From Prevotellamassilia timonensis (lineage in GTDB: Bacteria; Bacteroidota; Bacteroidia; Bacteroidales; Bacteroidaceae), in assembly GCF_021531665.1 (NCBI RefSeq), contig NZ_JADYUH010000003.1, positions 62,001-126,000 on the forward strand: a DNA stretch of 64,000 nucleotides, in the 5' to 3' direction. Within the stretch, counting starts at the first letter, position 1, and every line of letters begins with the position of its first letter. Of this stretch, positions 8,950-17,688 are shown in pieces. The notes under the pieces were generated by a model. The model ran no database searches, had not been told where the DNA came from, and worked only from the letters and a program-made list of their open reading frames with translations. The position numbers and the translations under genes were made by a program.

Positions 8950-9288
8950 TTAGTAGAGTCGGAAGATTTGTTCCATGCGTTGCCACTTCTCGGCAGATGA
9001 GGCATTTTCGGCGGCTTGTTGGAATTTGGCGGTGAGTGCTTCCCATTCGGTTTGTCGGGGCATGGTTCCCATTTTCGCCATGACCTCGTCGAAGTCTGCG
9101 TCGTCGGGCAGTTCGACAATCATGAAGAGGCGTGTTCCTCGCAGCCAGATTTCCATTTCTTGGACTCCGGCGTCACGGATGCCCTGCAGAATCTCCGGCC
9201 AGATGCCTTGCGGACTGTGGAGTTCACGGTATTGGCGAATCAGTTCCGGGTCTTCGCGCAGGTCAAGGGTTTGACAGTAGCGTTTCAT
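8950..9288 (-). CDS. rhaM: L-rhamnose mutarotase family protein
   Basis: A 112-residue protein matching the RhaM/DUF718 family: MKRYCQTLDL start, ELIRQYRELHS, WPEILQGIRDAGVQEMEIW, GTRLFMIVE. The family interconverts alpha- and beta-L-rhamnose. No other rhamnose catabolic gene is nearby, so a role on a related sugar such as L-fucose is possible. The neighbours glf and rsmG give no further hint. Confidence 0.88.
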   Translation of the reverse strand: MKRYCQTLDLREDPELIRQYRELHSPQGIWPEILQGIRDAGVQEMEIWLRGTRLFMIVELPDDADFDEVMAKMGTMPRQTEWEALTAKFQQAAENASSAEKWQRMEQIFRLY

Positions 9289-9345
9289 GCGTATATATAT
9301 AAATAAGGAGTATATATAAATAAGGAGTATATCTTAAAGTATATC
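9289..9345. repeat. AT-rich short tandem repeat between glf and rhaM
   Basis: Two copies of TATATATAAATAAGGAG and two of AGTATATCTTAAA in the 74-bp spacer. Confidence 0.6.
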
Positions 9346-9362
9346 TTAAAAGAGTGTTCTCG

Positions 9363-10499
9363 TCATTGCGCTTCTTTGCGTGCGGCGTCAAGGGCACAGC
9401 GGATGGTCGGTGCCATGTCATAGTAGCGATAGTCCGCGAGTCGTCCGCCGAAGATGACGCGGTCTTGTTGCGCGGCGAGTTGTTTGTAGCGTTCGTGACA
9501 GGCGTTTGCCTCCGGTGTGTTGATGGGGTAGAAAGGTTCTGCGCCGGGCGTCCATGCTGCGGGATATTCTTTTGTGATGAGCGTGTGGGGCAGGCGATAG
9601 ACATCTTCGCCGAAACTCTCGAAGTGTTTGTGTTCAATGATGCGGGTGTAGGGCACGTCGGCTTCCGTGTAGTTCACGACTGCGTTGCCTTGGAAGTTGC
9701 TCTCCTCCACTTCGAGATGTTCAAAGCGCAGGGAGCGGTAGGGAAGGTGTCCGAAGCAGTAGTCAAAGAAACGGTCGATGGGACCGCTGAAGACCACTTT
9801 CTTCGCCACTTTCATCCATTCCTCGCGCCCTTCAAAGAAGTCTTCGGAAAGTCTGACCTCAATGCCGTTGAGCAGGGAGTCCGTCAGCACGTTGTAGCCT
9901 CCCTCGGGGATGCCTTGGAAGGAGTCGTTGAAGTAGTTGTTGTCAAACACGAACCTCACGGGCAGTCGTCGGATGATTTCCGGCGGCAGGGTGTTGGCGG
10001 TGCAGCCCCACTGCTTTTCGGTGTAGCCTTTGATGAGTGTGTGGTAGATGTCCTTTCCGACCAGCAGGAGTGCCTGTTGCTCCAAGTTCTGCGGTTGGCT
10101 GAGTCCGAGTCGTTGCAGTTCGGCGCGTGCTTCTCGGCGTTGTTCTTCCAACATGGCTTGCGCTTCGGCAGGCGTTTTGACGCCCCACATTTGGTGGAAG
10201 GTGTTCATGTTGAACGGCAGGTTGAAGAGTTTACCGCGGTGGATGGCAATGGGCGAGTTGGTGTAGCGGTTGAAGTGGGCGTGTTGGCAGACGAAGTCAA
10301 TCACCTCGGGGTCGGAGGTGTGGAAGATGTGAGCGCCGTAGTCATGACGGTGAATGCCTCGGATGCAGGGAGAATAAGTGTTTCCCCCGACGTGCGGACG
10401 TTTGTCGATGACCAGGCATCGTTTGCCTTGCTGTTTCATCAGATGAGCGAAGACGGAGCCGAAGAGCCCGGCACCCACAATGAGATAGTCGTAGTTCAC
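9363..10499 (-). CDS. glf: UDP-galactopyranose mutase
   Basis: A 378-residue flavoprotein that interconverts UDP-galactopyranose and UDP-galactofuranose. It opens with the FAD Rossmann motif YLIVGAGLFGSVFAHLM, then IDKRPHVGGN and HDYGAHIFHTS. GYTEKQWG, RLPVRF and GGRLADYRYYDM are typical of Glf. The length is normal. It supplies Galf for surface glycans even though the capsule locus lies 23 kb away. It is read with the flanking yycJ-like and rhaM genes. Confidence 0.96.
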   Translation of the reverse strand: MNYDYLIVGAGLFGSVFAHLMKQQGKRCLVIDKRPHVGGNTYSPCIRGIHRHDYGAHIFHTSDPEVIDFVCQHAHFNRYTNSPIAIHRGKLFNLPFNMNTFHQMWGVKTPAEAQAMLEEQRREARAELQRLGLSQPQNLEQQALLLVGKDIYHTLIKGYTEKQWGCTANTLPPEIIRRLPVRFVFDNNYFNDSFQGIPEGGYNVLTDSLLNGIEVRLSEDFFEGREEWMKVAKKVVFSGPIDRFFDYCFGHLPYRSLRFEHLEVEESNFQGNAVVNYTEADVPYTRIIEHKHFESFGEDVYRLPHTLITKEYPAAWTPGAEPFYPINTPEANACHERYKQLAAQQDRVIFGGRLADYRYYDMAPTIRCALDAARKEAQ

Positions 10500-10542
10500 G
10501 GTGAAAAAAGATTTAGATTGGCTTTGGCTTTGGCTTTGGCTT

Positions 10543-10608
10543 GCCCGTCGACGGAATCGGCGGGAACGGTGGCAATGATGAAATTCCGCCCCGACGAGCG
10601 TCAGAGTT
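10543..10608 (-). repeat. Family 4 repeat overlapping a gene end, copy 2
   Basis: On the minus strand it begins TCTGACGCTCGTCGGGGCG, whose TGA is the stop of the MBL gene at 10601. It continues with GCCACCGTTCCCGCCGATT as in copy 1. Beside it lie four tandem TTGGCT units (about 10517-10541). Confidence 0.65.
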
Positions 10609-11389
10609 CAAAAAGCGGGGTCGGTTCACGTCGCGGCAGCGTGTCCACTTTTGTGTTGAAGCCCTTTTCGGAGAGTGATTCGGAGACGATGCGCCGCGCC
10701 AGTTCCGGCAGGTTGTTCTCTGCGCTGAGGTGGCAGAGCCACACCTGTTTCAAGAGAGACGGGTTGGCGTGTTTTGCCACGAAGTCCGCCGTTTCCGTGT
10801 TTGCCGAGTGTCCCTTGGGACTCGTGATTCGGTGTTTCAGTCGGGCGGGGTAGGGACCTACTCGCAGCATCTCCGGGTCATAGTTAGCCTCCACGATGAG
10901 GTGAGTAGCCCGTTCGATGAAAGGAGCCATTTCGTCGGTGAAGTGTCCGATGTCCGTGAGGAGCACGACACATTTGTCTTCCGTTTCGATGCAGAAGCCG
11001 TTGTTGTCTGCGCTGTCGTGTGGCACGTGGATGACGGTGATGCGGAAAGGTCCGAGTTTGAAGCAGTCTCCCTTTTCAAATTCTTTCCGTTGTGCAGCAG
11101 GCACTTTTTTGCAGATGTGGTGGTTCACGGCGACCGAGTCGTGGACGGCGGCGGTGGCATAGACCGGCACTTGGAACGCCTCGCTGATGGCTCCGACGCT
11201 CTTGGAGTGGTCCGTGTGGTCATGCGTCAGCAGGATGGCTTGGAGGCAGGAGAGTGTCAGTCCATAGTTTGAGAAGAATCGTTTGGTGGTTCTGAAACTC
11301 AGCCCGGCATCAAGCAGGATGCCGAAGTTCTCATGAATCAGATAAGCCGAATTTCCGGAACTTCCGGAACCGAAGGAAATATATTCCAT
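10601..11389 (-). CDS. MBL-fold hydrolase, YycJ/WalJ-like
   Basis: A 262-residue metallo-beta-lactamase-fold protein beginning MEYISFGSGSSGNSAYLI, the typical start of the YycJ (WalJ) group. The metal site THDHTDHSKSV is at about residues 54-64, with later ligands in HVPHDS, LLTDIGH and SPKGHSANTE. Members are thought to act as exonucleases in DNA repair or replication stress; the exact role here is inferred from the family. It lies 47 bp after tamL and 101 bp before glf, all on the minus strand. Confidence 0.85.
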   Translation of the reverse strand: MEYISFGSGSSGNSAYLIHENFGILLDAGLSFRTTKRFFSNYGLTLSCLQAILLTHDHTDHSKSVGAISEAFQVPVYATAAVHDSVAVNHHICKKVPAAQRKEFEKGDCFKLGPFRITVIHVPHDSADNNGFCIETEDKCVVLLTDIGHFTDEMAPFIERATHLIVEANYDPEMLRVGPYPARLKHRITSPKGHSANTETADFVAKHANPSLLKQVWLCHLSAENNLPELARRIVSESLSEKGFNTKVDTLPRREPTPLFEL

Positions 11390-11436
11390 GAAAGAATCTG
11401 TTCGTTAAGGGGGGTCTCTTCGTCGGCGTCGGTGTC

Positions 11437-13761
11437 TCAGAACGGCAGTCCGACGGCGAAGTGGAAGGTGAAGTCACGTTTCATTTGCGGATGAATCAGC
11501 GGATAGTGTCCTCGTCCGTGAAGTTCGGCGGGGTTCACCGCCTTCATGCCGCCGTCGAAGCGCAGGATGAAATAGTCAAAGTTCAGGCGAAGTCCCAAGC
11601 CGTAGGAGACGGCAATCTGTCGGTAGAACGTGTTCCAGTGGAAGAGTCCGTCCTCCATGCCGGCGTAGGAGCGAGTGTTCCAGATGTTGCCCGCGTCAAT
11701 GAAGAATGCGCCGTGGAGTTTCCAGAAAAGGAAGGTGCGCCACTCTGCGCTGAGGTCCAGTTTGAGGTTGCCCGTTTGGTTGATGAAGTCCACTCTGCCA
11801 CCTTGTCCGCTGTAGGACCCCGGACCAAGTTCGCGCACGCTCCATCCTCGGACACTGTTTGCGCCGCCCGAGAAGTAGCGTTTCTCGTAGGGCAGAATGT
11901 TTGAGTTGCCGTAGGGCAGTCCCAGTCCGAAGGCGGCGTGGAAGGCGAAGGAGTTTCGGGAGTTCAGTCGGAAACTTTTGACGAAGTCGAGGTCAAATTT
12001 GACGTATTGTGAGAAATTGATTCCCAAGAAATTGTAGCATCCTTGCGCATCGCGCTCCTTTCCCGAGAGTCGCATGGCGGCGTAGAGGAGATTTCCCGCC
12101 GCTTCGACGCCGCCTTTCAACTGAAATCCGTTGGTTTGGTAGAGTCCGCTCGGTCGGTCGGCAGCGTTGCGCATGGAGTTGTAGAGGAAGTTATAGCCTA
12201 TCTTCATGATGAAGAGGTTCTCGTAACTGTAGCGCAGGACGGCGTAGTGCGGGTCGTCACCTTCGAGATATTGGTTGCGGAACGTTCCCGAAATCCAGGG
12301 CATATAGACATAGTCCACGGAGAGCAGGTCCAATTTGTGTTGCAGTCGCGAGTCTGCCGTCTTGAGCCATTTGTAACCCCAGGAAGCGGTGAGCACGCGG
12401 CGGTGAAACTCGGGTCGGTCTTGGGAGTCATACATGAGTTTTGCTTCTGACTCCGCTTTCAAGGCTTTGTGAATGCGATATTTGACGAATGGAGCGAGCA
12501 GTGTCGGGAAGCGCAGCGAAGCCTCCGCGCTCCATTCGATGAAGTTTTCGTTGGCATAGCCCTCCAAGCCCGTGATGGCTTCAAATGCTCCTCTCAGTTT
12601 CAGCGAGAGCAGTTCCGAGCCGCGGAACATGTTTCGGTTGGAGAAGGTCAGCGACGCTGCCGCGCCGAGGTCGCCCGCCGTGTTGGTTCCTTCGAGTTCC
12701 AGTCCCACCATGTTAGGCTTCTTTCGTTCGACTCGGATGTCGCAGTCCAGCGCACTGCTGTCGGTCGGCACGGGCGAGATTTTGAAGGTGGCGTGGGCGA
12801 TGGCAGGGAGTGTGGAAAGGTTGGCATAGGAGTTTCTCACAGCCGAGGCGCGCATCGTGTCGCCCTTTTGCAGATTGATGTGGGAAGCGTAGAGGCGGCT
12901 TTTCAGTCGTTGCTTCCCGCTGCTGAAGAGCGTCAGTCCGCGGTAGGTGGTAGAATCCCGCTCCGGCGTTTCGGGCGAGATGTCTTCCCAAATCCTCACT
13001 TCGCGCAGATGTTGCACCGTGGTGCTTCGGACGCTGTCGGTTCCCATCGGTACTTCGCAAACCAACGTCAGTGCCACGCCGCGACTGCCTCTCAGCGTGT
13101 CAATGTCGAAGGTGACGAACCCATCGTGGATTCCGTAGAATCCTCGGTCGCCCAGTGCTTTCACGATTCTGTTGCGTTCCTCTGCGAGACGGTTCAGGTT
13201 CAAGCGCATTCCGCGGCGCAGCAGCGTCTGTGCGGAGTCCTGGCGGAAAGCCTCTCGGTGGGCGGGATTGGTGAAGACGTAGTGCAGATGCTCCACGTAG
13301 AAAGGTTCGCCCGGTGTCAACTGATATTCCACCTTCGTCTTGTGTTTCTTTCTGACGACCACCGTGTCGGTGCGAGCGTGGAGATAGCCGTCATTTCGCA
13401 TGGCACGCGTCAGGTTTTGGGCGGAGAGTGCCGTCAGAGCCTTGTCATAGACCACGGGTGCTTCGCCCATTCTCCGCCAGAAACGCGAAACGCCTTTCTT
13501 TGCTTTGACTGAGTCGGCAGAAGAAAGGCAGTAGAGACCAAGCGGCACTTTCCAGAGAGAGAACCACTTCGTGTTGGGCTGTTGACGAACGTAGGGAGAA
13601 TAGTGTTTCGCAGGAAAATTCTTCTCTGCGGAGGTGAGTTTGATTTCCGACAGAACCGTCTCTCCCTTTGCCAGGAACTTCTTGCTGGAGCAGGAAGTCA
13701 GGATGCAGAAGGAGAGAAATGCAAGAAATAGGGTGATGCTATGGAACGTCTGTCGATACAT
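11437..13761 (-). CDS. BamA/TamA-superfamily outer-membrane lipoprotein (TamL-like)
   Basis: A 774-residue protein with a lipoprotein signal ending LTSC (Cys about 24), then a periplasmic part with POTRA-like repeats, and a C-terminal beta-barrel. Barrel hallmarks are FSGGANSVRGWSVRELGPG, the GLGLRLNFDYFILRFDGG strand and a final aromatic (FAVGLPF). In Bacteroidota such lipidated TamA relatives partner with TamB in outer-membrane protein assembly. No TamB is visible next to it. It begins the apparent six-gene minus-strand operon. Confidence 0.88.
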   Translation of the reverse strand: MYRQTFHSITLFLAFLSFCILTSCSSKKFLAKGETVLSEIKLTSAEKNFPAKHYSPYVRQQPNTKWFSLWKVPLGLYCLSSADSVKAKKGVSRFWRRMGEAPVVYDKALTALSAQNLTRAMRNDGYLHARTDTVVVRKKHKTKVEYQLTPGEPFYVEHLHYVFTNPAHREAFRQDSAQTLLRRGMRLNLNRLAEERNRIVKALGDRGFYGIHDGFVTFDIDTLRGSRGVALTLVCEVPMGTDSVRSTTVQHLREVRIWEDISPETPERDSTTYRGLTLFSSGKQRLKSRLYASHINLQKGDTMRASAVRNSYANLSTLPAIAHATFKISPVPTDSSALDCDIRVERKKPNMVGLELEGTNTAGDLGAAASLTFSNRNMFRGSELLSLKLRGAFEAITGLEGYANENFIEWSAEASLRFPTLLAPFVKYRIHKALKAESEAKLMYDSQDRPEFHRRVLTASWGYKWLKTADSRLQHKLDLLSVDYVYMPWISGTFRNQYLEGDDPHYAVLRYSYENLFIMKIGYNFLYNSMRNAADRPSGLYQTNGFQLKGGVEAAGNLLYAAMRLSGKERDAQGCYNFLGINFSQYVKFDLDFVKSFRLNSRNSFAFHAAFGLGLPYGNSNILPYEKRYFSGGANSVRGWSVRELGPGSYSGQGGRVDFINQTGNLKLDLSAEWRTFLFWKLHGAFFIDAGNIWNTRSYAGMEDGLFHWNTFYRQIAVSYGLGLRLNFDYFILRFDGGMKAVNPAELHGRGHYPLIHPQMKRDFTFHFAVGLPF

Positions 13762-13769
13762 TTCGACCG

Positions 13770-13777
13770 CAAAGTTA
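13770..13777 (-). promoter_or_regulatory. Candidate -7 element very close to the tamL-like start
   Basis: TAACTTTG on the minus strand ends only 8 bases before the ATG at 13761. If used, the mRNA would have almost no leader. No good -33 TTTG is seen, so chance is possible. Confidence 0.35.
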
Positions 13778-13869
13778 ATCTTTTCGCGCCAACCTCGCTT
13801 CGTTTTTCGCCCAAACCTCTTCGATGCGCCTCAAAATGGAAGCGAAAGAAGCCAAGTGGCAGTCATTTG

Positions 13870-13912
13870 ACACTCTCTCTTGAACGCTCCTTATTCCATA
13901 AGTTATTCTACA
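13870..13912. repeat. Family 1 fragment (copy I)
   Basis: CTTGAACGCTCCTTATTCC followed by TAAGTTATTCTACAG matches one end of the short family 1 copies; the other end is absent. Confidence 0.5.
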
Positions 13913-13953
13913 GAAAAACAACTGCCCCCAAACCCGGGCGGGCTTGGAGGCAG
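13908..13953 (-). terminator. Rho-independent terminator after htrA
   Basis: Stem CTGCCTCCAAGCCCG / GGGTTTGGGGGCAG (minus strand, 13922-13953) followed by TTGTTTTTCTG. It is 77 bases past the htrA stop. A 14-base direct repeat CTGTATGTTTCAAG lies between. Confidence 0.8.
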
Positions 13954-14029
13954 CGAAGAAAAACTGTATGTTTCAAGTAGAGAAAACACTGTATGTTTCA
14001 AGCGAAATCTTTCATCGCGTCGTGTCGTC

Positions 14030-15481
14030 TCACTTTGAGTTCTTCGTTTCGGGGTCGGAGAGTTCGACGGCGAAAGAGCGTGTGATGCCGCTGAGTGTTT
14101 TGGCACGAATCCAGAGCACGCGTTCGGAGCTGAGGTTCGCTTGTTTCACGACGTCTTCGAAGTCCTCGACGGTCTTCATCTCGCGGTCGTTGATTTTGAC
14201 GATGATGAGTCCCTTGGTCAGTCCGGCTTCCTTGAACTTACCGTCGCGGATGGCGGTGATGAGGAGACCGGAAGAAAGGTTGAGTTCTTCTTTTTCTTTG
14301 TCAGTCAGCGGACGCAGGGCGGCTCCCATGGCTTCCGTGTCGAGGTTTTTGAGTGCTGTGGTTGTTCCCTGTGCGTTTCTCAGCGTGAGGGTGACGGTGT
14401 GTTCCTTCTTGTCGCGGAGATAGGTCACTTTCACTTTGTCTCCGGGGCGGTGGTTCACGATGGACTCTTGGAGTTCGCCGAATTTCTGGATTTCCTTTCC
14501 GTCGATGGCGGTGATGACGTCCCCTTTGCGGAGTCCGGCTTCCTCGGCAGCACCGTCGGCGGTGACTTCGGTGACGTAGATGCCATTGACTGTGCCGTAG
14601 TCCGGTGTGCGTCCTTGTTCTTTTTCGGCGTCAATCTGGTTTCTCACTTCGGTTCCTCGGATGCCGATGAGGGCACGCTGCACGGTGCCGTAGGTTTTGA
14701 GGTCTTCAATCACCTTGTTCATGATGGAAGTTGGGATGGCAAAACCGTAGCCGCTGTAGGAGCCGGTCTGGGACATAATCATTGTGTTGATTCCGACCAG
14801 TTCGCCTTCTGCATTGACCAATGCTCCTCCCGAGTTTCCGGGGTTGATGGCAGCGTCCGTCTGGATGAAACTTTCGATGCTTCCCGCTTTGGCACCGAGG
14901 GTGCGCGCTTTGGCGCTGACGATGCCGGCGGTGACGGTGGAGGTGAGGCTGAAGGGATTACCGATGGCGAGCACCCATTCTCCAAGTTTCAGTTTATCCG
15001 AACTTCCGACGGTGATGGGTGAGAGGTTTTTGGCTTCGACTTTGATGAGTGCGAGGTCGGTGGTGGCGTCGGTGCCGATGATGCGTGCTTTGTACTCTTG
15101 GTTGTCGTTGAGTTTCACGGTGAGTTCGTCGGCGTTTTCAACGACGTGGTTGTTGGTGACGATGTATCCGTCAGCGGTGAGAATGACGCCGGAGCCTGTG
15201 CCGGTGCGTTTGGGTGTTTCGATTTTTCTTTCCCGAGTGCCTCCTCCGCGTCCGAAGAAGTCTCCGAATCCGAAGAAGTCTTCGAATGGGTCACGATAGG
15301 GCACGGTTTGCATGCGGCTGTTGGTCACGGCTTTGATATAGACCACAGAATTCACGGCACGCTCGGCAGCCACGGTCAGATCAACGTTTCCTGCCACGGG
15401 AACGGAGGCTGCCGTTGCCGTGAAAGTGGCAGGTGTCAGAGTGAGAACGAAAGCGGAAAGAATCAGCAGAGTTCGTTTCAT
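14030..15481 (-). CDS. htrA: HtrA/DegP-type periplasmic serine protease
   Basis: A 483-residue protein with an N-terminal signal peptide (residues 1 to about 25). The trypsin-like domain has catalytic His112 (TNNHVV), Asp142 (TDLAL) and Ser217 (GNSGGAL). Two PDZ domains follow, at about 270-360 (GIYVTEVTADGAAEEAGL, VITAIDGKE) and 385-475 (LLITAIRDGKFKEAGL). The Gly/Phe-rich insert FFGFGDFFGRGGG before the protease domain is common in DegP and DegQ. It should degrade or refold misfolded envelope proteins. It is monocistronic, with its own terminator. Confidence 0.95.
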   Translation of the reverse strand: MKRTLLILSAFVLTLTPATFTATAASVPVAGNVDLTVAAERAVNSVVYIKAVTNSRMQTVPYRDPFEDFFGFGDFFGRGGGTRERKIETPKRTGTGSGVILTADGYIVTNNHVVENADELTVKLNDNQEYKARIIGTDATTDLALIKVEAKNLSPITVGSSDKLKLGEWVLAIGNPFSLTSTVTAGIVSAKARTLGAKAGSIESFIQTDAAINPGNSGGALVNAEGELVGINTMIMSQTGSYSGYGFAIPTSIMNKVIEDLKTYGTVQRALIGIRGTEVRNQIDAEKEQGRTPDYGTVNGIYVTEVTADGAAEEAGLRKGDVITAIDGKEIQKFGELQESIVNHRPGDKVKVTYLRDKKEHTVTLTLRNAQGTTTALKNLDTEAMGAALRPLTDKEKEELNLSSGLLITAIRDGKFKEAGLTKGLIIVKINDREMKTVEDFEDVVKQANLSSERVLWIRAKTLSGITRSFAVELSDPETKNSK

Positions 15482-15627
15482 GGTGAAAAGTTTTATGTGT
15501 TACGGTTGTTTTGAGATTTATGTATTCAAATGATTTATATATTCAAATGATATGTCACTGGCAGGATTTGCGGAGGCAGACAAAAACGCAGAGACAGCCG
15601 ATGCCCTCCTCAGCGTCAAATCCGCCG

Positions 15628-15635
15628 CAAAAGTA
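15628..15635 (-). promoter_or_regulatory. Candidate -7 element for htrA
   Basis: TACTTTTG on the minus strand, 147 bases before the start. TTTG upstream is at 23-base spacing, slightly long. A 12-base direct repeat TATTCAAATGAT lies at about 15521-15552 inside the would-be leader. Confidence 0.35.
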
Positions 15636-15829
15636 CGATTTCCGTCGCAATGACACTTCAAACCTTGGGTTTACGTCCCCTCGTTTTTTTTCAAAATTAA
15701 CAGCAGCGCCGTCTGAGATGCTTGCATTGTTAATTATCTGCCGTATTTTCTGTGCTTCTGATGCTTCATTTTCGCTTCGCAGCAGCAAGCGAGAAGGGGC
15801 AGGGTGGGGCATATCTCAAAAACAAATAC

Positions 15830-15837
15830 TAATTTTG
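15830..15837 (+). promoter_or_regulatory. Candidate -7 element for ispE
   Basis: TAATTTTG on the plus strand, about 145 bases before ispE, with no clear -33 element. The rest of the 15482-15981 gap has only repeats and no gene. Confidence 0.35.
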
Positions 15838-15892
15838 CGGTCGAATTACACTTGCGAAAGGATTTTCGCGGCTGATGATTCCTATGTCGTTA

Positions 15893-15968
15893 AGGGGTGT
15901 TCTAAAAAATAGGTTGAAAACGTAAACACTTTCTTTTGAACACTCCTTATTCCAATAAGTTTATAGCA
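15893..15968. repeat. Family 1 short element, copy D
   Basis: A 76-bp internal-deletion form: GGGGTGTTCTAAAAAATAGG, then AAACACTTTCTTTTGAAC, then CCTTATTCCAATAAGTTTATAG. It lies directly upstream of ispE. Confidence 0.75.
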
Positions 15969-15981
15969 CACGTCTCAAACC

Positions 15982-16824
15982 ATGCTCACCCTCCCCAACT
16001 GCAAAATCAATGTCGGACTGCACGTGGTGGCAAAGCGCCCCGATGGCTTTCATGACCTCGAAACTCTGTTCTATCCCGTGCCCTGGTGTGACGCGCTTGA
16101 ACTGACACCCGTCATGACCGGAGGGAAGGTGGAGCGCGACAGTGCCATCGAAGGAATCTTTACCCTCAGCGGGCGACGCATCGAGGGGGCGAAAGAGGAC
16201 AATCTCGTCATGAAAGTCTATCGCGCCATGAGAGAAGAGTTCTCCCTGCCTGCCACCGACATCGTTTTGACGAAGAACCTGCCGACCGGTGCAGGACTCG
16301 GCGGAGGGAGCAGCGATGCGGCGTTTACCATGACTGCCCTGAACGAACTCTACGACCTCGGACTTTCGCCCGACGACATGGAACAACGCATGAGCCGTTT
16401 CGGTGCCGACTGCGCTTTCTTCGTGAGGAACAAGCCCGCTTTCGCCACCGGCATCGGTGACCAACTCGAGCCGAGTCCTGTTTCGCTGAAGGGAATGTGG
16501 ATTTTGTTGGTCAAACCCTCCGTGTCCGTCTCCACCGCTGAGGCTTATCGCGGAGTGACGCCTCGTCGTCGCGAGTTCGGACTTCGCGAAGCCCTCTCGC
16601 AACCCATTGAAACTTGGTGCGACACCGTCACCAACGACTTTGAAGAACCCGTCTTTGCTGCCCATCCCGAACTTGCAGCCATCAAACAAACCCTCCTCGA
16701 CATGGGCGCCGCCTACGCCGCCATGAGCGGTAGTGGCAGCACCATCTACGGACTTTTCCGCCGCCCCGTCGAAGAAGCCGAGCGCGTCTTCAAGGACTGC
16801 CTCGTGCATGTGGCAAAGTTGTGA
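15982..16824 (+). CDS. ispE: 4-diphosphocytidyl-2-C-methyl-D-erythritol kinase
   Basis: A 280-residue GHMP kinase of the MEP isoprenoid pathway. It phosphorylates the 2-hydroxyl of CDP-methylerythritol with ATP. The start LPNCKINVGLHVVAKRPDGFHDLETLFYP is typical (Lys8 in the conserved KIN). The ATP-binding GHMP motif LPTGAGLGGGSSDAA is at about residues 96-110, and the C-terminal AAYAAMSGSGSTIYGLF at about 245. The length is normal. Confidence 0.95.
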   Translation: MLTLPNCKINVGLHVVAKRPDGFHDLETLFYPVPWCDALELTPVMTGGKVERDSAIEGIFTLSGRRIEGAKEDNLVMKVYRAMREEFSLPATDIVLTKNLPTGAGLGGGSSDAAFTMTALNELYDLGLSPDDMEQRMSRFGADCAFFVRNKPAFATGIGDQLEPSPVSLKGMWILLVKPSVSVSTAEAYRGVTPRRREFGLREALSQPIETWCDTVTNDFEEPVFAAHPELAAIKQTLLDMGAAYAAMSGSGSTIYGLFRRPVEEAERVFKDCLVHVAKL

Positions 16825-16908
16825 GAGAGGGAACCCCCGGTTCCGTCCCTTATATATATAATAATGTGTGGCATGTAAAAATAAATCCCACTTCCTTGAC
16901 ACTCAAAC

Positions 16909-17688
16909 ATGATTTTCTATTTCTCCGGCACAGGTAATTCTTTCCGCATCGCCCGCTCGCTGAGCACTGCTCTCGGTGAACGTCTCGCCGACATGACCCG
17001 CGTTTCGTTGGAGAATATGTGCGACGACAAGGTCGGTTTTGTTTTTCCCGTCTATGCTTGGGGACTTCCCCGGGTGGTGGAGCAGTTTTTGAAGCGTCTG
17101 TCCGGCGTCACCGCTCCGCGCTATGTCTATGCCGTGCTCACCTGCGGCGATGACATCGGACGCACCGACGTCCTGTTGCGAAGGACGCTGCAGAAAGCAG
17201 GGTGGGGGCTTCACGCCGTTTTCTCGCTCAGAATGAGAAACACCTACGTCTGTCTTCCCGGTTTTGACACCGACAGCGCAGAAGTGGAGCAAGCCAAAGA
17301 GAAGACATGGAAGACCAGACTTGAAGAGGTGATTCAAGTCGTTGAACACGAAGGACGTTCCACTGCTGCCGACCTCATTCCGGGGGCTCTGCCGGGACTG
17401 AAGACTTACGTGCTTCGTCCGCTCTTCAATCGTTTCCTCATTTCTCCTTCCCGCTTCCGAGTCGATGAGGCACGGTGCAAACACTGCGGCGCGTGTGCCC
17501 AAGTTTGTCCTTTGCAGAACATCTCGCTGGAAAATGCCGACCGCCTGCCGCACTGGGGAAACCACTGCACCCACTGCCTCGCCTGCTATCACGTTTGCAC
17601 CGCCCATGCTGTGAACTACGGCAGTTTCACGCGCCGAAAGGGACAGGTCAAAGTTTTGAACAGCCGAAACGATATAGGGGTGTTCTAA
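16909..17688 (+). CDS. EFR1-type flavodoxin / 2[4Fe-4S] ferredoxin protein
   Basis: A 259-residue protein with an N-terminal flavodoxin fold (MIFYFSGTGNSF, FMN phosphate loop) and a C-terminal ferredoxin part. The latter has CKHCGACAQVCP at about residues 191-202 and CTHCLACYHVCT at about 220-231. It is likely a cytoplasmic electron carrier; the partner is unknown. The last residues DIGVF and the TAA stop (17686-17688) come from the left end of a family 1 repeat. The original C-terminus may therefore have been cut or replaced. Confidence 0.85.
   Translation: MIFYFSGTGNSFRIARSLSTALGERLADMTRVSLENMCDDKVGFVFPVYAWGLPRVVEQFLKRLSGVTAPRYVYAVLTCGDDIGRTDVLLRRTLQKAGWGLHAVFSLRMRNTYVCLPGFDTDSAEVEQAKEKTWKTRLEEVIQVVEHEGRSTAADLIPGALPGLKTYVLRPLFNRFLISPSRFRVDEARCKHCGACAQVCPLQNISLENADRLPHWGNHCTHCLACYHVCTAHAVNYGSFTRRKGQVKVLNSRNDIGVF

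Noticed and set aside
8910-9119. N-terminal extension of RsmG
   Set aside because: The extra 70 residues overlap rhaM, cross repeat ends and are unlike the family.
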